A stretch of DNA of 43,109 nucleotides from an uncultured Pseudomonadota bacterium. GTDB taxonomy: Bacteria > Myxococcota_A > UBA796 > UBA9615. The notes below the pieces were generated by a model. The model was given only the letters and a program-made list of their open reading frames with translations, ran no database searches and was not told the DNA's origin. Numbering within the stretch: the first letter of the stretch is position 1; the number at the start of each line of letters is the position of its first letter. The position numbers and the translations under genes are program-made. This document shows, piece by piece, positions 1 to 8,700 of this stretch. The stretch spans positions 1 to 43,109 of the forward strand of contig CALAGR010000498.1 of assembly GCA_937891735.1 (NCBI GenBank). The letters run 5' to 3'.

Positions 1-1
1 C

Positions 2-934
2 TACGCGCTGCTGCTGCTGCTCTGGAACACGGGGTTTCAGTGGGCCGGGTACGTCGCGTTGATGTTCTTCTCGATGACCATGGCCGTCATCGCCCACAAC
101 ACGAGCCACCTGGGGGTGTTCGAGGAGACGTGGGCCAACAAGCTCACGACCTACGCGATCTCGGGGCTGTACGGGCAGCCGACCTTCGTGTGGACCCCCA
201 CGCACGCGAACAACCACCACGTCTACGCCAACCGGGAGGGCGACGAGGCGATCTCGTGGCGCTGGACCAACCGGAACACCTGGTGGATGGCGCTGCTGTA
301 CTACCCGATGTGCGCCTACTACCAGACCCGCCTGATCAACCCGTTCCTGGCCCGGATGTGGCAGCGGCGGCGCAAGGACTTCTGGCTCGCGATCAGCGAG
401 TACGTCTTCTACTACGGCTACATGATCGTGCTGCTCTACATCGATTGGGAGAAGGCGATCCTGTATGCGCTGATCCCCCAGCAGTTCGCCCTGTGGTGCG
501 TGCACCTCTTCAACTACGTGCAGCACGTGGACTGCGACCTGGACAGCAAGTGGAACCACAGCCGCAACTTCGTGGGCCGGTGGGTCAACGGGTGGCTGTT
601 CAACAACGGCCTGCACCACGTGCACCACTGGAAGCCCATGGCGCACTGGAGCGAGCTGCCCGCCCTGCAGGCCCAGGTCCAGCACCTCATGCACCCCGAT
701 CTGCGCATCGACAACACCGTCTGGTGGCTGGTGCGGCAGTACGTGATCGGGGCGTTCATCGAAAACCCCGTGCCAGACTTCACGGGGCACGTCGGGAGCC
801 AGGCGCGGCAGAAGGCGCCGCCCGTCCCCGAGACCTGGAGCGGCTACACCAGCCGGTTCCCCGGCCAGACCAAGCCGGCCGTCAAGGGGGCGCCGCTGCC
901 CATCAGCCGTCCGGCCACGCCGAAGGCGGCCTGA
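2..934 (+). CDS. Fatty acid desaturase, 5' truncated
   Basis: Membrane di-iron desaturase of the acyl-lipid/acyl-CoA type, which would introduce a double bond into fatty acyl chains at the inner membrane. The frame is open from base 2, so the start lies outside the window; an internal TTG at 59 is not taken as the start because hydrophobic residues precede it in frame. Three histidine clusters expected to hold the iron pair are visible: HNTSH near the left end, HANNHH about 40 residues later, and LHHVHH near residue 200 of the visible part, followed by the usual proline and HW. Hydrophobic stretches lie between the second and third clusters. The C-terminus is a short hydrophilic, proline-rich tail. 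Substrate and double-bond position cannot be read from the sequence. The next gene follows after 48 bp but probably has its own promoter. Confidence 0.85.
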   Translation, partial: YALLLLLWNTGFQWAGYVALMFFSMTMAVIAHNTSHLGVFEETWANKLTTYAISGLYGQPTFVWTPTHANNHHVYANREGDEAISWRWTNRNTWWMALLYYPMCAYYQTRLINPFLARMWQRRRKDFWLAISEYVFYYGYMIVLLYIDWEKAILYALIPQQFALWCVHLFNYVQHVDCDLDSKWNHSRNFVGRWVNGWLFNNGLHHVHHWKPMAHWSELPALQAQVQHLMHPDLRIDNTVWWLVRQYVIGAFIENPVPDFTGHVGSQARQKAPPVPETWSGYTSRFPGQTKPAVKGAPLPISRPATPKAA

Positions 935-970
935 GGGCCGAGCTCCCTTTCGGAGACCGGCGCGGGGCTG

Positions 971-982
971 TATACACCCGAC
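971..982 (+). promoter_or_regulatory. -10-like element TATACA just before a start codon
   Basis: TATACA at 971-976 is followed by only six bases before the ATG at 983. No Shine-Dalgarno sequence precedes that ATG. If TATACA is a sigma-70 -10 box, transcription would start at or next to the ATG, giving a leaderless mRNA. The -35 match is weak. The same arrangement recurs at 3452 and, with 9-11 nt, at 14070 and 38861-38883. Confidence 0.4.
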
Positions 983-2305
983 ATGTTCACGCCTCGTATC
1001 CACCGGGGACGCCTGACTCGCGCCCTCGTTCTCGAGAATCCGGACCCGTCCCTGGATGGCCTCCTGGAGGCCGTGGGGATCTCGGTGCACCGGGAGACCG
1101 ACACCCCTGACGAGGCGCGTCTGATCGCCCTGATCCGGGAGCACCGGCCGCACCTCATCTACAAGCGCAGCCGGGTGGAGATCAGCGAGGCCGTGGTCCA
1201 GGCCGCCGAGGACCTGTTCGCCGTCATGCTGTGCTGCATCGGCGACGACTCGGTGGACAAGCAGGCCACCGCGGCGGCGGGGATCATGGTGATGAACGAC
1301 CCCCGCTCCAACGGCCGCTCGGTCGTGGAGATGGTGATCGGGCACATCCTGATGGGCGCGCGCCGGATCCCGGACGCCTGGACCGAGACTCGAGACAGCG
1401 TCTGGAAGAAGTCGGCGACTCGCCGCTACGAGGTCAAGCGCAAGAGGCTGGGCATCGTGGGGCTGGGCTCCATTGGCAGCCAGGTCGGGAGGGCGGCCGA
1501 GGCCCTCGGCATGTCGATCCAGTTCTTCGACAGCAGCGAGGTCGCCCACGCCGTCGGAGCCACGATGGAGTGGAACGCGGTGGGCACGCTCGACGAGCTC
1601 TTCCGCACCTCGGACATCGTCACCCTGCACCTGTCGGCGGAGGACCTGCGGGGCCGGTCCAACCAGAACATCATCACGAAGGAGCACCTGCTCCAGCTCG
1701 GCGCGGATCTGGACGACGAATCGCCCCGCGTGTTCGTGAACCTCGCCCGGGGCTTCCTGTACGAGCCGGCCGATCTGCTCGCCGCCACCGAGGCGGGGGC
1801 CATCCGGCAGGCGTTCGTGGACGTGTTTCCCGTGGAACCCGCCAACACGTACGACTCCTGGGCCAATCCGTACCGGGACGACGCGCGGATCCACAGCACG
1901 CCGCACATCGGCGCGGCCACCCAGGAGGCGCAGCCCCGCATCGCGAAGAAGATGGCTCGCACCTCGCGGCAGTTCAGCCACCACGGCACGGTGGATGACT
2001 GCGTGTACGCGCCCCGGCGCCGCATCGACGTGGCGTCCACGGCCGAGTCCCCGCACGTGCTGGTGGTCGTGCACTCCGACGCGCGTGGTACGAAGAAGGC
2101 CGTGGACGACGCCATCTTCGCGGCGAGCCTGAACAACCTGCAGTCCCTGCACCGCGACTTCCCGCGCTATGGAATTGCGTACGACATGAGCGTGTTGGAC
2201 CGGGCACTGACGGACACTGAGCTCAACGGGCTGATCAACGACGCCCGCTTGATCACCGGTCGGAAGGATGCGATCCGCGCCATCCGCCAGGTGACCCTCG
2301 AGTAG
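983..2305 (+). CDS. D-isomer 2-hydroxyacid dehydrogenase, phosphoglycerate dehydrogenase type
   Basis: A 440-residue NAD-dependent oxidoreductase of the D-3-phosphoglycerate dehydrogenase family, whose best-known member starts serine biosynthesis. A Rossmann nucleotide-binding motif GLGSIGSQ lies near residue 160, preceded by a lid-type N-terminal half. The expected catalytic triad is recognisable: Arg in NLARGF near residue 256, Glu in the FPVEP segment, and His in STPHIGAAT near residue 307. The last 80 residues (from HVLVVVHSD) look like a small ACT-type regulatory domain, as in SerA enzymes, but this is inferred from pattern only. The start is ATG at 983 with no ribosome binding site, next to a TATACA box. 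It could instead be a related 2-hydroxyacid dehydrogenase, so no symbol is given. It sits between a desaturase and an efflux operon, with no other serine pathway gene nearby. Confidence 0.85.
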   Translation: MFTPRIHRGRLTRALVLENPDPSLDGLLEAVGISVHRETDTPDEARLIALIREHRPHLIYKRSRVEISEAVVQAAEDLFAVMLCCIGDDSVDKQATAAAGIMVMNDPRSNGRSVVEMVIGHILMGARRIPDAWTETRDSVWKKSATRRYEVKRKRLGIVGLGSIGSQVGRAAEALGMSIQFFDSSEVAHAVGATMEWNAVGTLDELFRTSDIVTLHLSAEDLRGRSNQNIITKEHLLQLGADLDDESPRVFVNLARGFLYEPADLLAATEAGAIRQAFVDVFPVEPANTYDSWANPYRDDARIHSTPHIGAATQEAQPRIAKKMARTSRQFSHHGTVDDCVYAPRRRIDVASTAESPHVLVVVHSDARGTKKAVDDAIFAASLNNLQSLHRDFPRYGIAYDMSVLDRALTDTELNGLINDARLITGRKDAIRAIRQVTLE

Positions 2306-2325
2306 CCGTCCTGGGGAGGACCTTC

Positions 2326-3456
2326 GTGGCTCGTTTCTTCGCCGTATTGCTCGTCCTGCTCGGCCTCACCGGGGGCGCGGCGTGTGATCGGGGCAAGGAC
2401 AAGACCGAGGACGACTCCTCGGAGGACTCGGCGAAGGGCTCCGACGACGACGACTCCGCGGAGGACGAGCGCGTGCCCGTGCGGGTCGCCACGCTCGTCC
2501 GGGGGCCCATCTCCGAGCGCATCGTGACGTCGTCCACGGTGGACTCCGATCAGCGCGCGGACATCCTCATCGAGATCGCGGGCACCGTCTCCGCGATTCA
2601 CGCCCAGGAAGGCGACAAGGTCGCCGCAGGGCAGGTCCTGGCCCTGTTGAAGAACCCCCAGCTCAAGGGGGAGTTCGACCGCGCCCAGTCCTCGTTCGAG
2701 CGCGCCCGCGAGCAGTACGAGTCCCTCAAGGCGTTGTTCGACAAGGGCTTCGTGGCCCGAAACGACTACGACACGACGGCCCACGCGTTCGACACCGCGC
2801 GCCTGACGTTCGAGCAGGCCTCGGAGGCCTACTCCGCGCGGGAGGTCAGCTCGCCGATCCATGGGACCGTGTCCATGCGGGACCTGCGCTTCGGCGAGGC
2901 CGTGGCGCCACCGAAGCTCGCGTTCCAGGTGGTGGACATGAGCCGCCTCAAGGTGGACGTCAACCTGCCGGAGAAGGACCTGGCGCGCATCCGGGTGGAC
3001 CAGGAGGCCCGGATCCGGACCGAGATCCTGAAAGACGTCGTGGTCGCCGGGCGGGTGCTGCGGATCAGCCCCGTCGTGGATCCGCGCTCCGGCACCGTCA
3101 AGGTCACCGTCGCGGTGGACGAAGGACAGCAGAAGCTGCGGCCCGGAATGTTCGTGAACGTAGACATCGTCGTGGACACCCACACCGACAGCGTGTTGCT
3201 GCCGAAGCGGGCGCTGGTGTACGCCGAGGGCCGCCCCTACGTGTACGTGGCGCTGGACAAGGAGGGCCAGACGACCGTCGAACGGCGCTCCGCCGCCCTC
3301 GGATTCACCGAGGAAGATGTCGCCGAGCTGGTGTCTGGCGCGGTGGCGGGGGAGCGGGTGGTGATCGTCGGACAGTCCACCCTGCGCGACGGTGCGGCGG
3401 TCCGGATCCACGAGACCGCCCCCGAAGGAAACGCGGAAGGCACGACACCGCTATAA
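2326..3456 (+). CDS. RND efflux periplasmic adaptor (membrane fusion) lipoprotein
   Basis: 376-residue HlyD/AcrA-type adaptor that links the inner-membrane RND pump to the TolC-like channel encoded downstream. It starts at GTG 2326 behind a clear GGGGAGGA five bases upstream. The N-terminus is a hydrophobic signal ending in GGAAC at residue 20, a plausible though imperfect lipobox. A very acidic linker (residues 22-48, Asp/Glu/Ser-rich) follows. Then come a biotinyl-lipoyl half-motif (EIAGTVSAIHAQEGDKV), a helical hairpin rich in Glu/Arg/Ala, the second lipoyl half (SSPIHGTVSMRDLRFGEAV) and a beta-barrel region. Its stop is only 7 bp before the next gene's GTG. First gene of the efflux cluster that runs to 14048. 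Confidence 0.93.
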   Translation: MARFFAVLLVLLGLTGGAACDRGKDKTEDDSSEDSAKGSDDDDSAEDERVPVRVATLVRGPISERIVTSSTVDSDQRADILIEIAGTVSAIHAQEGDKVAAGQVLALLKNPQLKGEFDRAQSSFERAREQYESLKALFDKGFVARNDYDTTAHAFDTARLTFEQASEAYSAREVSSPIHGTVSMRDLRFGEAVAPPKLAFQVVDMSRLKVDVNLPEKDLARIRVDQEARIRTEILKDVVVAGRVLRISPVVDPRSGTVKVTVAVDEGQQKLRPGMFVNVDIVVDTHTDSVLLPKRALVYAEGRPYVYVALDKEGQTTVERRSAALGFTEEDVAELVSGAVAGERVVIVGQSTLRDGAAVRIHETAPEGNAEGTTPL

Positions 3457-3463
3457 TCCCGCG
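3452..3463 (+). promoter_or_regulatory. -10-like element TATAAT just before a GTG start
   Basis: A perfect TATAAT at 3452-3457 overlaps the stop codon of the adaptor gene and lies six bases before the GTG at 3464. No Shine-Dalgarno sequence is present in the usual window (nearest purine run is at 3435-3440). The geometry would place the transcription start on the GTG. No good -35 box is visible, so the match could be chance. Confidence 0.4.
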
Positions 3464-5701
3464 GTGTCTGACCTCGTCGAGTCGCGGAACGCCGACGACT
3501 CCCCCATCATCGACCGCGATGGCCACCTGGATGCGGGGTCGCTGGGCCGTGTGGTCTGGATCACGGACGTCGGACACGCCCGCAGTCGCAACGAAGATCG
3601 CCTCCTCGTAACCGAAGCGTTCGGAGGCCGGTTCCTCCTGCTCGTGGTCGCGGACGGCGCCGGCGGCCACAACCGTGGCGACAAGGCGGCCAACACGGTG
3701 GTCACGTCCCTGGCGCAGATGTTCAGGGATCGGGAGGAGCCGCCAGAGGGTCCTCCGGCCGCGTGGCTCAACGACTTCATCCTGAGCTCCCACGCCGAGG
3801 TACGCGCCCTGGCGAAGGGCGAGAATCGTCCCCCCGCCTCGACCCTGGTGGGTCTGCTCGTGGAGCGCGACACCCTGTGCGCGTGGCGCTTCCACGTCGG
3901 GGACAGCCGCTTGTACGGCCGCAAGGCACAGGGGCACTGCGTCCCCTGGACCCGCGACCACAACATCACCAACGGCCTGATCGATCGCGGCCTGCCGGTG
4001 GCCCAGGCGATGAAGATCGCCGAGGGCGGCAAGCTGACACAGGTCATGGGCGGCGGCACCGAGCCGGAGCCCGAGATCCGCGGTCCGTTCCAGATCGAGG
4101 CCCGCTGGTCCTTCCTGCTCTGCTCGGATGGGGTCTACGGCTACAACGATGATCGCAACGTCATCGGGCCCACCATGGACCCCGACGTGGACCTCGCCGA
4201 CCGCGCCATGACCCTGAAGGAGGCGGTGCTGGCAGGCGACGCCATGGACAACCTCACCGCCGTGCTCTGGGACGTACCCGCCGACGCGGTCCCGGCGCGC
4301 CAGCGGCTGGGTCTGGTGGAGCCGTACGACCCCTCGGACGCCGGGACGATGCTCGGCATGCCCATCCACCCGACCGAAGGCCTCGACGCGGGCGGCCCGA
4401 CGGGCCCCCCACCGCCGTCTTCGATGCCGAACATCCGCTCGATCGAGGACGTCGATCTCGAACATCGGCAGAAGCTGGCCGACGAGGGCGACGACGACCG
4501 CGGTCCCTCCGACGACGACCTGCTGCGCGCCCAGGCCGAGCTCGATCAGGCGCGGCGCGGCTCTGCGGGCCTCGCGTTCGGGGGTCTGCTGATCATCACG
4601 TTGGTGATCCTGGCCGCCGTCGTGTGGTTCCGCCGCAGCGACCCGACCCAGACCCGGATGACCGTGGAGGAGATGGAGGAGGAGCGCGCGGACGCCCTGG
4701 TCCGTCACGGCGCGGTCGCGAGCGAGGCCCCCACGCCGGAGCGCCGAACCGCCGACCCCGTTCAGGACCGGCTCGACCAGCTCGTCGGGCGCTTCGACAA
4801 GATCTGGTGGCAGGGGCTGCCCGAGGGCCGGCGGGACCAGCTGCTCCGAGAGCTGCGCGCGTTGCTGGGTCCCCGGGGCGCCGAGCCGATGCGGCTGAGC
4901 TGGGAGCAGGGCGATCCGGCGGTGCGCTCCGAGGCCGTCCTGGCGGACTGGCCGGCGGCAGGCGGGGCCAACGCGGAGCTCGCGGCCGAAGCGTGGGCCG
5001 CCCGCGGGCGGATCCTGGGTCTGCATGGGGACCTCGCGGCGCAGTCCGGTGTGCCGGAGGCGATGCGCGAGGCCGCTTGCGACCAGGTGCAGCTGCGGTG
5101 GCCGCGGGGGAACTCGAAGGAGCCCGGCGATGCGCTGGATCTGGGGACCTGGCTTGCCGCCTGTCTCCCCGCGGGAGCTGACGGGGCCTCGCTCTCGGTG
5201 CGGCTCGGAGCGTGGCCCGACGTGGGCTGGAGCCAGGAGGATCTGAATCAGGTCGGCATCGTCGCGAAGGACCCGGAGGGTCCCCGCTCGGTCCTGCAGT
5301 TCGACTTCAACTGGAACCCGCGGCTCGTGGAGCTGGGCCAGCTGGCGGTCGCCCTGACCCGCCCGGCGATCGCGGACGTGCAGATGGAGCTCAAGTTCGT
5401 CCTGCCCTCGTCGGACGCGGCGCAGGACCATGCGGTGATCGCGAAGGGCCACGCGGTCGCCATCGCCTCGCTGATCGGCGGCGCCACCAACGGGACCGCC
5501 GAGATCGAGCCGGTGGGCGCCACGGACGAGCCCCTGGTGCCGGTGTTGGACCGGGCCGCTCTCACGCCGGGGCAGCGTGCGAAGGTGGACGGGCTGGACC
5601 GACGGCTGGAGCTGACCCTGTTCCGCGCCTCCCCGCTCGACCCGGACGAAGAGGACGAAGAGGAGCTGCCCGACGCTCCGGCCGAACCGCCCTCACCCTG
5701 A
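3464..5701 (+). CDS. PP2C-type phosphatase with transmembrane segment and degenerate OmpA-like domain
   Basis: 745-residue fusion. Residues about 20-285 form a complete PP2C (PPM) Ser/Thr phosphatase: RSRNEDR, VVADGAGGH, HVGDSR, LLCSDGVYG and DNLTAV carry the metal-binding aspartates. A low-complexity linker follows, then one hydrophobic span at residues 368-390 ending in WFRR, which fits a cytoplasmic N-terminus. The rest should be periplasmic. The last 130 residues resemble an OmpA C-terminal fold: FDFN at about 612, a helix with regular leucines, and a closing DRRLELTLF where OmpA domains have NRRVE. The arginine that OmpA/Pal domains use to bind peptidoglycan appears to be missing. The GTG at 3464 was chosen because the longer frame would overlap the adaptor gene. 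Position inside an efflux operon suggests the phosphatase senses the envelope or controls the pump. This is inference. Confidence 0.8.
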   Translation: MSDLVESRNADDSPIIDRDGHLDAGSLGRVVWITDVGHARSRNEDRLLVTEAFGGRFLLLVVADGAGGHNRGDKAANTVVTSLAQMFRDREEPPEGPPAAWLNDFILSSHAEVRALAKGENRPPASTLVGLLVERDTLCAWRFHVGDSRLYGRKAQGHCVPWTRDHNITNGLIDRGLPVAQAMKIAEGGKLTQVMGGGTEPEPEIRGPFQIEARWSFLLCSDGVYGYNDDRNVIGPTMDPDVDLADRAMTLKEAVLAGDAMDNLTAVLWDVPADAVPARQRLGLVEPYDPSDAGTMLGMPIHPTEGLDAGGPTGPPPPSSMPNIRSIEDVDLEHRQKLADEGDDDRGPSDDDLLRAQAELDQARRGSAGLAFGGLLIITLVILAAVVWFRRSDPTQTRMTVEEMEEERADALVRHGAVASEAPTPERRTADPVQDRLDQLVGRFDKIWWQGLPEGRRDQLLRELRALLGPRGAEPMRLSWEQGDPAVRSEAVLADWPAAGGANAELAAEAWAARGRILGLHGDLAAQSGVPEAMREAACDQVQLRWPRGNSKEPGDALDLGTWLAACLPAGADGASLSVRLGAWPDVGWSQEDLNQVGIVAKDPEGPRSVLQFDFNWNPRLVELGQLAVALTRPAIADVQMELKFVLPSSDAAQDHAVIAKGHAVAIASLIGGATNGTAEIEPVGATDEPLVPVLDRAALTPGQRAKVDGLDRRLELTLFRASPLDPDEEDEEELPDAPAEPPSP

Positions 5702-5791
5702 GCCCTTCTTGAAATAGCCGCGCACAGGCGGGTGTTGTGGGAGCCCGGCCGACCGAGGCCCCACGGACCCGATGACATTGGACGCGCCCGG

Positions 5792-8700
5792 ATGCACGAA
5801 CAGCCCGGCAGTCGGTCGATCTACTCGCTCCTCGTAGAGCGCCCCGTCGCCACGATCATGGCGTTCCTGGCGGCGCTCGTGTTCGGGCTTGTCAGCTACC
5901 AGAGCCTGTCGCTCAACCTGATGCCGGATCTGGACTATCCGACGCTGACGGTGCGCACGGAGTACGCGGGCGCCGCGCCGGGCGAGGTCGAGAGCCAGGT
6001 CAGCCGGCCCATCGAGGAGTCGCTGTCCACGGTTCCGGGACTCGCCTCATTGGAGAGCGTCAGCCGCGCGGGCATGTCGGACGTGATCCTGGAGTTCGAT
6101 TGGGACTCGGACATGACGGACCTGTCCCAGGCGGTCCGGGAGCGGATCGCGCTGCTGGATCTGGGCGACGAAGTGGGCCGGCCCCTGGTCCTGCGGTACG
6201 ACCCGGAGCTCGATCCCATCCTGCGCATCGCCATGAGCGGGCAGGACGACACGCCGCGAGGGCTCGTCTCGCTGCGGCGCATGGCCGAAGACGAGATCAA
6301 GCGGTCCGTCGAGACGCTCCCCGGCGTCGCCGCGGTCAAGGTGCTCGGCGGTCTCGAGCGCGAGGTCACCGTCGAGGTCAACGAGGGCCTGCTGCACGCG
6401 CGAGGCTTCACGCTGGGTCAGCTCGTCGCTCGGCTCCAGCAGGAGAACATCAACCTCGCTGGAGGCTCGCTGCTCGAGGGGCAGACCGAGTACCTCATCC
6501 GCACCCTCAACGAGTTCAAGGACGCCAAGGAGATCGAAGATCTGTACCTGTTCGGGGAGCAGGGGCAGGTGGTCCGGGTGGGCGAGGTCGCGCATGTGGT
6601 CGAGCGGACGCGCGATCGCGAGGTCGTCGGGCGGCTGGCGGGCTCCGAGGCCGTCGAGATCGCCATCTTCCGCGAGGCGGACGCGAACATCGTGGACGTC
6701 AGCGCCAACGTGAGGGCCGCGATCTTCGGTTCGGACAAGCAGCGCGCCTGGATCGCCCAGCGCGCCCTGGACAAGAAGAAGGCCGACGAAGAGGCCAAGG
6801 GCGACAAGCCCGACAAGCCCGACAAGGTGAAGGGCGACAAGAAGAAGGGCGACAAGGGCGACAAGGGCGACAAGGGCGACAAGGGCGACCATGACGCCCT
6901 CCTCGAAAAGCAGATGACGAACTTCCTCGTCCACCAGCTCCCGCCCGAGACCCACCTGACGGTGGTGTCGGACCAGGCGAAGTTCATCGAGGCCGCCATC
7001 TCCGACGTGCGCAGCACGGCCCTCATCGGAGCGCTGCTCGCGATCGTCGTGCTCTTCGTGTTCCTGCGGCACGGCTGGACGACGTTCCTGGTGGGGGTGG
7101 CGATCCCCATCAGCGTCGTCGTCACCTTCGCGCCGATGTACCTGTTCGGGGTCTCCCTCAACCTCATGTCCCTGGGCGGACTGGCCCTGTGCATCGGCAT
7201 GCTCGTGGACAACAGCATCGTCGTGCTGGAGTCGGTGCACCGCTGTCGCGAGGAGGGCGATGCGCCCCTGCAGGCCGCGATCCGCGGCACGGGCGAGGTG
7301 GCCGGGGCGGTCTTCGCGTCCACCCTGACCACGGTGGCGGTGTTCTTCCCCATCGCCTTCGTCACCGGCGTCGCCGGACAGCTCTTCGGCCACCTCGCCC
7401 TGACCGTGGTCTTCGGCCTGCTGGCCTCCCTCACCGTGGCCCTGTTCCTGGTCCCCGTGCTGGCCGCCCTGCCCGCAAAGCTCGCGCTGAGCCGCGACGG
7501 CGGCGCCACCAGCGGCCGCGCCCTCGCCGGGGGCGGCGCGGGCGTCTCGTACACCCCCCACCCCATCGTGTTCATCAAGGGGGTCGGATCGGACCTGACC
7601 TCCCTGGCCCGCTGGGTCGTCGCAAAGCCCCGGTGGCGGGCCCCCGCGCGGCTGCTCGTGCTCCCCGTTCCGCTCCTGGTGGTGTTCGGGCGGGCGGTCA
7701 TCGGCTTCCCCGTCGTGCTCGTGGCGCGCACGTCGTTCGCCGTCGCGCGGGGCCTGGGCTCCTGGATGGGCTGGATCTGGGCGGCCCGTCCGTGGAAGAG
7801 CGACGGGCCCTCCGAGTCCCTGTTCGACCGCGGGTTCGGCGCGTTCGGCGCGACCTACGCCGCCGGCCTGCGGGGGGCCCTCAGGAGGCCATCGTACGTC
7901 TTGATCCCCGCTGTCCTGCTGTTCGTCGGCGCCCTCCGCTTCGGCTCCACGCTAGGCACGGAGCTGCTCCCCGAGGTGCACCAGGGGGTGTTCCTGGCCC
8001 GCGTCGCGCTGCCCGTCGGAGCCCCCCTGGAGCGCACGCTCGAGCTGGTGGATCGCCTCGAGAAGGGCGTGGCGCGGATCGACGGCATCGACTCCATCTA
8101 CACGTCCGCCGGCGCCGAGCAGGACCTCGGGTCCTCCGCCGACCGGGGCGCCAACACCGCCGAGATGACGATCCGGCTCGTGGCCAGCGACGATCCCCAG
8201 GGCCTGGAGCGCCGCGTGCGGGAGGACCTTCGGGCCTGGATGGCCCAGGAGTTCGACTCCGTCGATCTGAAGCTCACCGCCCCGACCCTGTTCTCGCTGC
8301 GCACGCCGCTGGAGGTGGAGGTGCGGGGCCGGGATCTGGACGAGCTGCGGACCGCGGCCGACGAGGCGGTGGCCGTGCTGGCGACCGTGCCGGGCCTGCG
8401 GGACGTGCGCAGCAACCTGCAGGCCGGCTACCCCGAGGTACAGATCCGGTACGACCGCGACCGCCTGGCGCGCTACCAGCTCGACGTCGGGGCCGTCGCC
8501 CGCGCCGTGCGGGACAAGGTGAAGGGCAACGTCGCCACGTTCCTGCGGGGCGGCACCCAGAAGACCGACATTCGCGTGGTGCTGCGCCAGGGCGACCGCG
8601 AGACCACAGCGGACCTCGCGGCCCTCAACATCAACCCCGCCGGGGTGCCCCCCATCCGCCTGGACGCGGTGGCCGAGCTGGTGCGCGCCACCGGCCCCTC

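Noticed and set aside
6770..6892. CRISPR-like or regulatory DNA repeat.
   Set aside because: The 9-bp units are contiguous, in frame and encode KGD within an intact pump gene. There are no spacers.
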